Assembly (NCBI RefSeq): GCF_007750855.1
Contig: NZ_CP036291.1
Location: 186,001-250,000 of the forward strand
Length of the DNA: 64,000 nt
Origin: Pirellulimonas nuda
GTDB taxonomy: Bacteria > Planctomycetota > Planctomycetia > Pirellulales > Lacipirellulaceae
Direction: 5' to 3'
Positions 14,479-23,948 of the stretch are shown here, piece after piece. Under the pieces are notes generated by a model, which worked only from the letters and a program-made list of their open reading frames with translations, did not search any database and was not told the origin of the DNA. A program made the translations under genes and the position numbers. The first letter of the stretch is position 1. Each line of letters opens with the position of its first letter.

Positions 14479-17400
14479 ATGTCTTCCCCATCTTCTACCG
14501 CTGCGCCCCAATCCACCAACGCCGTGGGTTCGGCCAACGGCTCTCACGCTAAGGCGTCTATGACCACCGCTGGCAAGCCGGCCAAGCGTTTCCGCGGCCG
14601 GCTGAAGATCGACGCCACGTTCTGCCCGCCAGAGTCGGGTGAGGGCGCTGTCGCCGACCCGTTCGACACCGTGAACTGGGACATCCGCACCTCGCAGATC
14701 AAGGGCGAGAACGGCGACGTGCTGTTCGAGCAGACCAACTGCGAAGTGCCGACGTTCTGGAGCCAACTGGCCACCAACGTCATCTGCAGCAAGTACTTTT
14801 ACGGCGAGGTGGGCTCCGAGCAGCGCGAGTACAGCGTCCGCCAGCTCGTGCACCGCGTGAGCCGCACGATTTCCGACTGGGGGCTGGAGGACGGCTACTT
14901 CGCCACGCCGGCCGACGGCGAGCGGTTCTACCGCGACCTCACCTGGTTGTGCCTGCACCAGCACGGGGCGTTCAACTCGCCGGTGTGGTTCAACGTCGGC
15001 CTGTACCACCAGTACGGCGTGACCGGCGACTCGTGCAACTGGCGCTGGGACCCCGTGGCCCAAGAGGTCTGCCAGCCGGAGAACCCGTACGAGTTCCCCC
15101 AGGGTTCGGCGTGCTTCATCCAGCGCGTCGGGGACAACATGGAAGACATCATGCGCCTGGCGACCAGCGAGGCGATGCTGTTCAAGTTCGGCTCCGGCAC
15201 CGGCACCGACGTCTCCACGCTGCGTAGCCGCAGAGAGAAGCTCTCCGGCGGCGGCGTCCCCTCCGGGCCGCTGTCGTTCATGCGCGTGTACGACCAGATC
15301 GCCGCGGTGGTGAAGAGCGGCGGCAAGACCCGCCGCGCCGCCAAGATGCAGTCCATCAAGGTCTGGCACCCCGACGTGATGGAGTTCATCGAGTGCAAGT
15401 GGCGTGAGGAGCAGAAGGCCCAGACGCTGATCGCCAGCGGCAAGTACGAGGCCAACTTCAACGGCGAAGCCTACAGCTCCGTCATGTTCCAGAACGCCAA
15501 CCTCAGCATCCGCCTGACCGACGACTTCATGGCCGCCTTCGACGCGGACGCCGACTGGACCACCCACTGGGTGACCGACGCCAGCGTCCCCGGCCCCACC
15601 TACAAGGCCCGCGACGTGATGGCCCGCATGGCCGACTGCGCCTGGCACTGCGGCGACCCCGGCGTGCAGTACGACACCACCATCAACCGCTGGCACACCT
15701 GCCCGGAAAGCGGACGCATCAACGCGTCGAACCCGTGCAGCGAGTACATGTTCCTCGACGACACGGCCTGCAACCTCTCCAGCATCAACCTGATGAAGTT
15801 CCGTCAGGCGGACGGCACGTTCGACCACGAGCGCTTCCAGGCGGCCTGCCGGGTGTTCTTCATCGCCCAGGAGATCCTGGTCGACCACGCCAGCTACCCC
15901 ACGCCGGACATCGCCCGCAACAGCCACCGCTTCCGCCCGCTGGGCCTGGGCTACGCCAACCTGGGCAGCCTGCTGATGTCTAGCGGCCTGCCCTACGACT
16001 CCGACGAGGGCCGCGGCGTGTGCGGCGCCATCACCTCGCTGCTGCACGGCGCCGCCAACCTCACCAGCGCCGAGCTGAGTGAGGCGGTCGGGCCGTTCGA
16101 CGCCTACGAGCAGAACGCGGAGCCCATGGGCCGCGTGATGCAGATGCACCGCGACGCGGTGGAGCACATCCACGAGTCGTGCCCCACCGACCTGGTAGAC
16201 GCCGCCCGACGCACCTGGGACGAGGTGCTGGCCGCCGGCGCCGCGCACGGCTACCGCAACGCCCAGGCCACGGTGCTGGCGCCCACCGGCACCATCAGCT
16301 TCATGATGGACTGCGACACCACCGGCATCGAGCCGGACATCGCCCTGGTGAAGTACAAGCAGCTCGCCGGCGGCGGCATGCTGAAGATCGTCAACCGCAC
16401 CGTGCCGCTGGCGCTGCAGACCCTCGGCTACGACCAACCGGAGATCGAGTCGATCCTGTCGGCCATCGACCGCGACGACACCATCGAGGGCGCCGCGGAC
16501 CTCAAGCCGGAGCACCTGCCGGTGTTCGACTGTGCGTTCACCCCCGCGGCCGGCACCCGCAGCATCCGCTGGAAGGCGCACATCACCATGATGGCGGCCG
16601 CGCAGCCGTTCCTGTCGGGCGCCATCTCGAAGACGGTGAACATGCCGCGCGACACCACGCCGGAAGAGATCTCCCAGGCGTACTACGACGGCTGGAAGCT
16701 CGGCCTGAAGGCGCTGGCCATCTACCGCGACGGCTCGAAGGACTCGCAGCCGCTGAACACCAAGAAGGGCGAGGGCAAGGGCGCCGGGCAGATGCCCGAA
16801 GCAACGGTCTCTCGCCCCCGCCGCGAACGCCTGCCCGACACGCGCAACAGCATCACGCACAAGTTCAGCGTGAGCGGGCACGAGGGCTACTTCACCGTGG
16901 GCCTCTTCCCGGACGGACGCCCCGGCGAGCTGTTCATCTCCATGGCCAAGGAAGGGAGCACCATCGGCGGCCTGATGGACGCGCTGGGCACCAGCGTCTC
17001 GATGAGCCTGCAGTACGGCGTCCCCCTGGCGGACTACGTGCGGAAGTTCAGCCACGTGCGGTTCGAGCCGCAGGGATTCACCAAGAACCCCGACATCCGC
17101 ATCGCCAAGAGCCTGATCGACTACATCTTCCGCTGGCTGGGGATCCACTTCCTGCCCGGCTACAAGGAGGCGAGCGAAGGCAAGCTCACCGGCTACGGCC
17201 AGCTATCCCCCGAGACCGATTCTGACGAGACAGACACCGCGCCCGTCGCCAAGAAGGCCGGCGGGCAGGTCACCCAACGGCCCACGGACAAGGGACAAGA
17301 CGCCAAACCGGCCGCCCAGACGGCCAGCAAGCCCAACGGCAGCCACCTGAACGGCCACGTCAACGGCAACGGCAACGCCAACGGCGCCAAGCCGCGGTTC

Positions 17401-17595
17401 GACGCGAAGCTGCTGGAGCAGGCGGGCGTGATGGCGCCGACGAACGACGATGGCCACCCGCACGGCACGCGCGGCGAGCAGTTCGCCGGCTTCCAGGCAG
17501 ACGCCCCGCCGTGCGACGTGTGCGGCGAGATCACCGTCCGCAACGGCAACTGCTACCTGTGCCACAACTGCGGAGCGAGCATGGGGTGTAGCTAA
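14479..17595 (+). CDS. nrdJ: Adenosylcobalamin-dependent ribonucleotide reductase (class II)
   Basis: The product has 1038 residues. It reduces ribonucleotides to deoxyribonucleotides using an AdoCbl-generated thiyl radical, oxygen-independently. The start at 14479 is preferred over 14437 because AGGAGG lies seven bases before it. Class II hallmarks are NPCSEYMFLDDTACNLSS, LAPTGTISFMMDCDTTG and the GSGTGTDVSTLR loop. A TSCPD domain follows (ELFISMAKEGSTIGGLMDALG), then a Thr/Gln/Asn-rich linker at about residues 915-975. A C-terminal zinc ribbon, CDVCGEI...CYLCHNCGASMGC, ends the protein and its Cys residues may also serve disulfide exchange. No cobalamin-riboswitch GCCACTG box was found upstream. 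Confidence 0.96.
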   Translation: MSSPSSTAAPQSTNAVGSANGSHAKASMTTAGKPAKRFRGRLKIDATFCPPESGEGAVADPFDTVNWDIRTSQIKGENGDVLFEQTNCEVPTFWSQLATNVICSKYFYGEVGSEQREYSVRQLVHRVSRTISDWGLEDGYFATPADGERFYRDLTWLCLHQHGAFNSPVWFNVGLYHQYGVTGDSCNWRWDPVAQEVCQPENPYEFPQGSACFIQRVGDNMEDIMRLATSEAMLFKFGSGTGTDVSTLRSRREKLSGGGVPSGPLSFMRVYDQIAAVVKSGGKTRRAAKMQSIKVWHPDVMEFIECKWREEQKAQTLIASGKYEANFNGEAYSSVMFQNANLSIRLTDDFMAAFDADADWTTHWVTDASVPGPTYKARDVMARMADCAWHCGDPGVQYDTTINRWHTCPESGRINASNPCSEYMFLDDTACNLSSINLMKFRQADGTFDHERFQAACRVFFIAQEILVDHASYPTPDIARNSHRFRPLGLGYANLGSLLMSSGLPYDSDEGRGVCGAITSLLHGAANLTSAELSEAVGPFDAYEQNAEPMGRVMQMHRDAVEHIHESCPTDLVDAARRTWDEVLAAGAAHGYRNAQATVLAPTGTISFMMDCDTTGIEPDIALVKYKQLAGGGMLKIVNRTVPLALQTLGYDQPEIESILSAIDRDDTIEGAADLKPEHLPVFDCAFTPAAGTRSIRWKAHITMMAAAQPFLSGAISKTVNMPRDTTPEEISQAYYDGWKLGLKALAIYRDGSKDSQPLNTKKGEGKGAGQMPEATVSRPRRERLPDTRNSITHKFSVSGHEGYFTVGLFPDGRPGELFISMAKEGSTIGGLMDALGTSVSMSLQYGVPLADYVRKFSHVRFEPQGFTKNPDIRIAKSLIDYIFRWLGIHFLPGYKEASEGKLTGYGQLSPETDSDETDTAPVAKKAGGQVTQRPTDKGQDAKPAAQTASKPNGSHLNGHVNGNGNANGAKPRFDAKLLEQAGVMAPTNDDGHPHGTRGEQFAGFQADAPPCDVCGEITVRNGNCYLCHNCGASMGCS

Positions 17596-17596
17596 A

Positions 17597-17674
17597 GAAA
17601 GCTGTCAGCGGTCAGCGGTCAGCGAGTTGACCGCAAAAAAGCTGACCGCTGAAAGCTGATAGCTGAAAGCTTCT
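17597..17674 (+). repeat. AGCTGATAGCTGAAAGC hairpin after nrdJ
   Basis: Degenerate words AAGCTGTCAGCGGTCAGCGG (17599 on) face GCTGACCGCTGAAAGCTGAT (17641 on), giving a long imperfect hairpin. It starts within ten bases of the nrdJ stop and ends in TTCTTT, so it probably acts as the nrdJ terminator or 3' stabiliser. A single arm of the same family lies at 14041. Nothing else is seen up to 17893. Confidence 0.75.
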
Positions 17675-17893
17675 TTGTGCTGCCGGTCGCATGAAGCTTA
17701 GGGTGACGAGCCCGCTGGCAGCGCCTTTTTTTCAAACCGATGGGGGTCGAGGCGCCAACCGCGCCCCGGCCCCTCCACCCGACGCCCCGCCGGCCGGCCC
17801 CCTCCCGCTGCCGGTGGGGCGTTCGTGGTTTGAGTTGGTAGAGCCGACTTCGCCTGACAGCCCCGCCGAACTTCCACCCAACACGAGTCACCC

Positions 17894-18382
17894 ATGCGGT
17901 CATCCGCCGCGGCGCTGCTCGCCCTTTCCCTTCTCGCCGCCACGGCGACGGCCGACGAGCCGGTGAGCCTGCTGCAAACGGTGTCGCAGTGGCGCTACCC
18001 CGATGCCAAGATCAACGGCGCCAAGATGGCCGACGCCGCCACCGTGAACGGCGCCGGCGATCGCACCACGCCGTCAATCATGTGCAGCACGACGATGACC
18101 ACCCCCGACCCGGTCGCCAAGGTGCTCGCCTTCTACCACACCCTGCTGACGCCGGCCCCCGAAGACGAACCGGCCGACGCAGAACCCGAAGACGCGGAAC
18201 CAGCCGAGGCCGACCCCCAAGAGGGCCGATCGGTCCTCTTCTCCGACGAGTCGGAGGGCCGCCCGTTCGCGATGCACACGATCCTGGTCAACACCGCGAC
18301 GACGTCGACCACGCTGATCGTCACCCGCGGCGTTGATGAGGAGGAGACGCGGATTACTTGGAAACGCTACGTGCGGTTTTGA
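17894..18382 (+). CDS. Small exported hypothetical protein
   Basis: The product has 162 residues with a clear signal peptide (MRSSAAALLALSLLAATATA, cleavage before DEPVS). The mature part contains VSQWRYPDAKINGAKM, a stretch that fits a small alpha/beta domain, an acidic Pro/Glu/Ala hinge (PEDEPADAEPEDAEPAEADP), and a C-terminal strand pair (TTSTTLIVTRG, ETRITWKRYVRF). No family recognised. It stands alone between two repeat-bearing gaps. Confidence 0.75.
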   Translation: MRSSAAALLALSLLAATATADEPVSLLQTVSQWRYPDAKINGAKMADAATVNGAGDRTTPSIMCSTTMTTPDPVAKVLAFYHTLLTPAPEDEPADAEPEDAEPAEADPQEGRSVLFSDESEGRPFAMHTILVNTATTSTTLIVTRGVDEEETRITWKRYVRF

Positions 18383-18419
18383 GGGGGAAGGCGTCAGGCT
18401 ATCTTTTCACCTACGGCGG

Positions 18420-18509
18420 ATGCCATGTTCCACGCTCGCATGGACAGGTGACGTCCGGCAGTACCGTCCCAACTACACCGCGATGCCCATGCAAGCGTGG
18501 AACATGGCG
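18420..18509. repeat. TGCCATGTTCCACGC palindrome, copy 1
   Basis: TGCCATGTTCCACGCTCGCA (from 18420) is complementary to TGCAAGCGTGGAACATGGCG (ending 18509) with few mismatches. Same family as 50613-50711. Confidence 0.8.
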
Positions 18510-18628
18510 CCGGGCCGGGCTAAGCAGCATCACAAAACTGGCAAGGATACGCGCCGGGGTCTAAACTGAATCCCTCGGCGCGAACACGCCCTCAAACAGC
18601 GCCGTCTCGGCCAGCATTGCGGTGATTG

Positions 18629-20659
18629 ATGCGTAGACCAGCCAACGCTCGTTCCAATAAGAATCAGCCCCGCCCCAGCGTGTGGGTTCGGTGGGGGCGT
18701 TGGTTTGCTCACTATGCCGCGGCCATCACGCTGGCGAGTGTGGCCGCGGATCACGCGGGAGCGGTTACGTACAACACAATCGCGCTGAGCGGTGCGGAGG
18801 GGAGCGCGCTCGGCCTCGGGCCAGCTGTGGAAGCCGACGTCCACTTCAATAGGTTCCCCTTCGGCGCTCTCTTGAATGCGGCGGGCGATGTCACCTACTA
18901 CGCCGATCTGGAAGGGCCGGGCGTCGGGACCTCCAACAATTCCGGCCTCTGGGTCAGCAGTGGGAGCGGCCCCACCGCGTTCGCCCGCGAAGGCGCCGCT
19001 GGGCCGGGGCCGAATCTCGGTGATGGGAGTTACTACGGCGCCATCCTCGGGCCCTATCAGTTCGGAGATACTGTGAGTTTCCGAGGACTGTTGAGCGGAC
19101 CTCAGGTGACCTCATCGAACAATTCGACCATCCTGTCTTACGCCGAAGGCAACACATCGTTAGTGCTGCGCGGGCGCCAGCCTCTCCCAACTGGCAGTTA
19201 CGACTACCCCAACGTGAGTATCCAGAACCACGGCGCGAGTTCGAGTGGAACGGTCGTTGTTCACGCACGACTGACAGAAGTCAGATACGGACCAAGCGTC
19301 TCTAGCATCCTTGCCGGCACAGACGCCAATCTTGCTGTTGTCGCAGGTACCGGAATGGAAGGACCGGGGCCGAATGTGGGTGAGGGAGCAGACTTCTACG
19401 CCTTCACGCCAAGTGGAACTTCATCGAGCAGTTCTGTTCCTGCGATCAACGCAGCAGGCGAGGTGGCGTTCTTCGGCTGGTTGTCCGGCACAGCGATCAA
19501 CAACTCGAACAACAGTGGCATCTGGTCGAATGTTGGAGGATCGCTTTTCGCCGTAGCGCGAGAAGGCGCGGCCGGACCCGGGCCGGGTGTTGGCTCCGAC
19601 GTGTATTTTGGAAATATCTTTGGCGGCCCCGCCCTCAGCGATGAGGGTAGCGTTGTGTTCTCAGCGAAGCTCACCGGCGCCGGCGTGAACTCGACCAACG
19701 ATACGGGCATCTGGGTCCACCGCGACGGGGCGTTGTCCCCGGTGGCGCGGACGGGCGCCGAGGGAACCACCGCCGGGTACGGCCCTACCCTTGGTCCGGA
19801 TGTCCATTTCCGCACGGGATTTTCCGACCTCTTCTCTCCGTCTGTCAACGCGACCGGCGACATGGTCTTCGGCTCGTACGTCACCGGCGCCGGGGTCGAC
19901 GCTTCGAACAACGTCGGGATCTGGGAATCAACTCCTGAAGGGCTCTCGCTTGTAGCGCGAGCCGGCACCGACGGACCGGGGCCCAACCTGGGGCCCGGGA
20001 TTCATTTTCGCCACCTTTGGACCTCAGCCATGAACAACCACGGAGACGTTGTCTTTGGCGGGTTGCTTGCTACTTCAATGCAGGTCGACAGCACCAACAA
20101 TAAGGGGCTGTGGGCGTCGATCGATGGCCTGATCATTCCGATCCTTCGCAGCGGCGACGTCTTCGATGTTGATCCGGGCAACGGAGAAGACCTGCGGACG
20201 ATTTCTGACGTCGACTTTGGAGGCGGGTTGCCGGGTACGACATCTTTCACGGATTCGGGTCTCATCGCGCTCATCCTCACCTTCACCGACGGCAGCAGCG
20301 GCATCTTCACCGCCCAACTCCCCGGCGTCGCCCCCATTGGCGGCGACTACAACGGCGACGGCATGATCGACGCCGCCGACTACACCGTGTGGCGCGACAC
20401 CCAGGGGGCGAGCGGCGTGGGCCTGGTTGCGGACGCCAACGGCGACCTAGTCATCGACGCATTCGACTACCTCACCTGGAGGAACAACTTCGGCCAACCC
20501 GCGGTGAGTGAAACGAGCGTCTCGGATGGGGCCGCGGTCCCCGAACCCACCGCCGTGCTGCTAGCCTTGCTGGCCGGCGTTGCGATGTGGGCGGCTCCGA
20601 GATTGCATGATCCTGGCGAAAGCCCCGTGGCTTCACGGCCGCCCGCCGCCCCATGCTGA
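18629..20659 (+). CDS. Tandem-repeat exoprotein with dockerin-like and PEP-CTERM tails
   Basis: The product has 676 residues. The ATG at 18629 follows an in-frame TTG. The signal region is WFAHYAAAITLASVAADHAGA. The body is about seven repeats of roughly 70 residues with the pattern sNNSGIW...VAREGAxGPGPxxG, as in the choice-of-anchor NxxGxxAF tandem-repeat proteins. Near the C-terminus is a dockerin-like pair (GDYNGDGMIDAADYTVWRD and ANGDLVIDAFDYLTWRNNFG) with calcium-loop Asp residues. VPEPTAVLLALLAGVAMWA is the PEP-CTERM sorting tail. Exported and probably processed by an exosortase; role unknown. GC is a little lower than its neighbours. Confidence 0.88.
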   Translation: MRRPANARSNKNQPRPSVWVRWGRWFAHYAAAITLASVAADHAGAVTYNTIALSGAEGSALGLGPAVEADVHFNRFPFGALLNAAGDVTYYADLEGPGVGTSNNSGLWVSSGSGPTAFAREGAAGPGPNLGDGSYYGAILGPYQFGDTVSFRGLLSGPQVTSSNNSTILSYAEGNTSLVLRGRQPLPTGSYDYPNVSIQNHGASSSGTVVVHARLTEVRYGPSVSSILAGTDANLAVVAGTGMEGPGPNVGEGADFYAFTPSGTSSSSSVPAINAAGEVAFFGWLSGTAINNSNNSGIWSNVGGSLFAVAREGAAGPGPGVGSDVYFGNIFGGPALSDEGSVVFSAKLTGAGVNSTNDTGIWVHRDGALSPVARTGAEGTTAGYGPTLGPDVHFRTGFSDLFSPSVNATGDMVFGSYVTGAGVDASNNVGIWESTPEGLSLVARAGTDGPGPNLGPGIHFRHLWTSAMNNHGDVVFGGLLATSMQVDSTNNKGLWASIDGLIIPILRSGDVFDVDPGNGEDLRTISDVDFGGGLPGTTSFTDSGLIALILTFTDGSSGIFTAQLPGVAPIGGDYNGDGMIDAADYTVWRDTQGASGVGLVADANGDLVIDAFDYLTWRNNFGQPAVSETSVSDGAAVPEPTAVLLALLAGVAMWAAPRLHDPGESPVASRPPAAPC

Positions 20660-20669
20660 AGTAACGTAG

Positions 20670-20796
20670 GGTAGGTGGTTCCGCCGGCCAGCAACGCCGC
20701 CACCGTGACCCCTATGCTCCGGCGGGTTCACCTACCTTCAACGCCGACCTATGATGAACACCCGCCGCCAACGGCAAAGGTAGGTGAACCTGCCGG
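20670..20796. repeat. GGTAGGTGAA repeat, copy 2, three arms
   Basis: Arms lie at 20670-20687 (+), 20719-20736 (-) and 20779-20796 (+), with core GGTAGGTGAACCTGCCGG. The middle arm can pair with either flank, so two alternative hairpins are possible. It begins ten bases after the stop of the PEP-CTERM gene. Nothing else is seen in 20660-20943. Confidence 0.8.
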
Positions 20797-20943
20797 CGGA
20801 CGGGCCTGGCTAGACATCTTCGGCGCCCGCGCGTCACACGGTGGCGGGAGATCGTGGTCGAAGTTGATGCCGGCTAGCCGGGCTGCGGGCGCCATGCCGG
20901 CGTTGGCATGCGTCGCTCGGTAGTGGTTTCCCCCCTTCAGGTC

Positions 20944-21471
20944 TCATGCCCCCGTTTCGTGGGCGCCGTGCAGGACCCCTTCGAGTATCTCGGGGTCGAG
21001 GTCCCCGGTGTCGCTGTGCAGCACCGAGATGTCTCCGGTGGTCTCAAAGACCACGGCCAGCACGTCGTCAACCTTGCAGGCGTTCGCCTCGCGGAGCTTT
21101 GCGAAGAGGTCCGCTCGGGTCACGTGGGCTTGCTGCATATTGGCGTCGATGATCTTTCCGTGACGCATGAGCAGCAGGGGCTGATTGTCGATCACGTCGC
21201 TCGCCCAGGGCGCGTTCTTGCGCACGACCGCGATCATGAGCTGGCCGCTGAACAGGGTGGCGATCGCGACCAGCCCCGGGATCAATTGCTTGTCGGGAGA
21301 AACAGCGGTCGAAGCGAACAGCGACCCTACCGCCACGGTCATCGCGAAGTCGGACGCGGACATCTTGGAGAAGCTGCGCAGCCCCGCCAGCCGGGTGCAC
21401 AGCAGGACGACCGCGTAGACGAGCGCGCTCGACCCCACTACGGCTGCGATATATCCGGCCGACAGCGTCAT
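20944..21471 (-). CDS. YetF/DUF421-type membrane protein
   Basis: The product has 175 residues. Three N-terminal membrane helices (about 6-28, 43-60, 65-85) are followed by a cytoplasmic alpha/beta domain containing NQPLLLMRHGKIIDANM and ADLFAKLREANACKVDDVLAVVFETTGDISVL, the typical YetF/DUF421 pattern. The cellular role of the family is not settled; many members are stress- or sporulation-associated. It is followed on the same strand, upstream, by a DUF892 stress-type gene, which fits a stress context. Confidence 0.88.
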   Translation of the reverse strand: MTLSAGYIAAVVGSSALVYAVVLLCTRLAGLRSFSKMSASDFAMTVAVGSLFASTAVSPDKQLIPGLVAIATLFSGQLMIAVVRKNAPWASDVIDNQPLLLMRHGKIIDANMQQAHVTRADLFAKLREANACKVDDVLAVVFETTGDISVLHSDTGDLDPEILEGVLHGAHETGA

Positions 21472-21617
21472 CTCCGCTCCTAGGCTTGTTGGTCGCCTGG
21501 TTGGGGGCCGCTCCGGCTAGGGACCCCGTGGCCGATTCCCTAGGCGCCCTCCCGCCGCCGCCGGCGGGAGGGGTCGCTCGGGGACGGGCCCGACTCTACA
21601 CGGACCGCTCCTTAGGA

Positions 21618-22127
21618 TTAGGCGACTCCGGCGGCCTGGCCGGACGCGGCTTGCTTGTTGATCTTGGTTGAGAGCTTGGTGAGTTTCTCGTCCGCCTTCT
21701 CTTCCTCGGCCATGTTCTGCTTGAGCTGCTTCAGGGCGGCGGCGTAGCCCAGCACCTCGGCCCACGTGCAGAGGGCGCCGTAGGTCGCGATCTCGTAGTG
21801 CTCAACCTTCTGTGCGGCCGCGATCAGCAGCGCGTCCTTCACCGCGGGCTCGGCCTCTTCTTCCAGCAGGTGCGACGCCTCGGTGATCAAGCCTTTCATC
21901 GCTTCGCAGGTCTTGGCCTTGGCGGTCTTGCCGGTGTCTTCGAACGCTTTTTCTACCCGCTCAACGTGCTTCTCGGTCTCGGCCAAGTGGCTCTCGAACG
22001 CCTTCTTCAAGTCGGCGCTCGCCGCGTTCCTGGCCATCTTGGGCAGCGCCTTGGTGAGCTGACGCTCCGCGCTGAGGATGTCGCGTAGTTCGTCGTAGAA
22101 CGCGTCGGCAAGGGTGTGCATAGCCAT
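21618..22127 (-). CDS. Ferritin-like DUF892 (YciE/YciF) stress protein
   Basis: The product has 169 residues. The start at 22127 is set by AGGAG eight bases upstream and by the family N-terminus [19 protein letters not shown]. It is an all-helical four-helix bundle with carboxylate/His ligands typical of the family ([45 protein letters not shown]), probably a di-iron ferritin-like fold. Members are induced by osmotic or general stress; a catalytic activity is not established. Cytoplasmic. The C-terminal [15 protein letters not shown] is disordered. Confidence 0.92.
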   Translation of the reverse strand: MAMHTLADAFYDELRDILSAERQLTKALPKMARNAASADLKKAFESHLAETEKHVERVEKAFEDTGKTAKAKTCEAMKGLITEASHLLEEEAEPAVKDALLIAAAQKVEHYEIATYGALCTWAEVLGYAAALKQLKQNMAEEEKADEKLTKLSTKINKQAASGQAAGVA

Positions 22128-22499
22128 GGTTATTCTCCTGCTGTTGGGTGGTGAGCTGACAACGCTCGCGATCGCCAGCCGCCGGCGATCGTGCCGGCGC
22201 GAGTCGACCGCGCCCCACCACTCAGGCAAATGGTGTGCCGCTTGTCCAGCCCTCGCCGAGCAAGGCTGCCAGCGCAACGCGCTCGGCTAGCGGCGCGCCC
22301 TCTTGCTGTGGACCGAGAGAAGCGCGCACCCCTGCCCCGCGGAGCCAAGCCGCTCCGCCGTGGCCTTCTGCAACAGGGGTCGCATGCGAGCGCCCAACAA
22401 CCAAGCGCCGGCGATCATCCCAGCGTGTTGATCGTTGGCGGTACGCCGTGCTCGGCTGCCCGGGCGGGGCGGAAGGGCTGGTGTTGATCCGTCTGGGCG

Positions 22500-22620
22500 C
22501 GGCCCCCGGCATAACGCAGAACCAATCCGGTTGCCTAAAGATCAGGTAGAGCACCAGTGTGGCGATCAGTGAGATCGCGATCGACCCAAGACACCCCGTA
22601 CGATTCGAGAAGAAGAACAT
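22500..22620 (-). CDS. Possible small single-pass membrane protein
   Basis: An ATG at 22618-22620 opens MFFFSNRTGCLGSIAISLIA, followed by more hydrophobic residues to about residue 29, the look of the short one-helix membrane proteins found in many bacteria. The frame stays open to 22222, but residues beyond about 35 are Arg/Pro-rich and look non-coding, so the end given here is approximate. The surrounding 22128-22907 gap holds no other gene I can support. Confidence 0.25.
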
Positions 22621-22907
22621 TCTGGCGACCCCGGGGCTCATAAATGGCGCAGCGCCCCCGACGCCCGTGAGACACGAGGGTGGCAGATGCGATACAGACG
22701 TTGTTGCAAATACCGAACCAACATCGGGGGCTAGCAGAGCGATGATGCCGATGGGACACGTACTCGCCCGGGAGGCCGCCACGCTTGCGCAGAGCATGGC
22801 GCCCGGCCCGACCACCCGAGTACGATAGGCGGCGTCGTCTAATCTCATCCAGGCGATCCGGACCGGTCTGGACCGCGGCGCCGGGCGCCCAAGCCAAGCC
22901 CCTCATC

Positions 22908-23867
22908 ATGAACCCATCCCCGCACCGCCCTCTCATCCTCGCCTGGCTGCTGCTGATCGCGCCGCCGCTGGCCGCACACGCCGCCGGGCCGGACCGCGCC
23001 GACGTGATCGTTGCACGCGACGGCAGCGGCGACTTTGATTCGATCCAAGCGGCCGTGATGGCGGCGCCGCACCGCGCCGCTGGGCCCCCTTGGGTGATCC
23101 GCGTGAAGCCGGGCGTCTACGACGAGCGGGTTTACGTGCAGCGCGAGCGGGGCTACCTGCGGCTGGTGGGCGACGACCCCGCGACCACCACGCTCACCGG
23201 CCGCCTGCACGCCAACATGCCGGGCGCCGATGGCGAGCCCATCGGCACGTTCCGCACCGCTATGATGCAGATCGATGGCGACGGTTTTGAGGTAGAGAAC
23301 CTCACCATCGAGAACGCGGCCGGTCCCGTGGGCCAGGCGCTCGCGCTGCGGTGCGACGGCGACAAGCTGGTCTTCCGCAACTGCCGGCTGCTGGGCTGGC
23401 AAGACACCGTCCTGCTGAACCGCGGCCGGCAGTACTTCGACCGCTGCCGGATCGAGGGGCACGTCGACTTCATCTTCGGGGGCGCCACGGCGTGGTTTGA
23501 GGAGTGCGACATCCACTGCCTCGGCAGCGGCTTCATCACCGCGGCCTCGACCCCGCCCGAACAGCCGTACGGGTTCCTCTTCCACCGCTGCCGCGTGACG
23601 GCCGAGCCCGACGCGAAGACCTACCTGGGCCGCCCCTGGCGTCCGTACGCCATGACCAGCTTCATCGATTGCGAGCTCTCGGGCGCGGTCCGCCCCGAGG
23701 GGTGGCAGGTGTGGAGCGTGACCGACCCGTCCACCATCCGCTACAGCGAACGGGGCAACCACGGCCCCGGCGCGCAGGGGGCGGAGCGTGTCGACTGGGC
23801 CCGCGGCCCGGCGCCCGAGGTCGGCCTCGAGGAGGTCTTCCAGCGGCCCGAGCCCTGGCGCCCGTAA
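22908..23867 (+). CDS. Pectin methylesterase (CE8)
   Basis: The product has 319 residues. The ATG at 22908 opens a signal peptide (PLILAWLLLIAPPLAAHAA), so the enzyme is exported. The fold is a right-handed beta-helix. Catalytic signatures are LLGWQDTVLL (Gln and Asp), GHVDFIFGGATAWFEEC (nucleophile Asp) and TYLGRPWRPYA (Arg/Trp substrate site). It removes methyl esters from homogalacturonan. It opens the polysaccharide-degradation region that continues to about 38.7 kb. No pectate lyase is adjacent, so a modified substrate is possible. Confidence 0.94.
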   Translation: MNPSPHRPLILAWLLLIAPPLAAHAAGPDRADVIVARDGSGDFDSIQAAVMAAPHRAAGPPWVIRVKPGVYDERVYVQRERGYLRLVGDDPATTTLTGRLHANMPGADGEPIGTFRTAMMQIDGDGFEVENLTIENAAGPVGQALALRCDGDKLVFRNCRLLGWQDTVLLNRGRQYFDRCRIEGHVDFIFGGATAWFEECDIHCLGSGFITAASTPPEQPYGFLFHRCRVTAEPDAKTYLGRPWRPYAMTSFIDCELSGAVRPEGWQVWSVTDPSTIRYSERGNHGPGAQGAERVDWARGPAPEVGLEEVFQRPEPWRP

Positions 23868-23948
23868 TCCTCAGGGCGTCCCCGGACACGGCGTCGGGGG
23901 CGCCGGTGTTGCTTGTTCCAGGTAGCGACTCGTGGTTAAGCTTGCGGC

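Noticed and set aside
14401-17148. 915-codon minus-strand frame opposite nrdJ
   Set aside because: Antisense shadow; nrdJ has all class II signatures in the plus frame.
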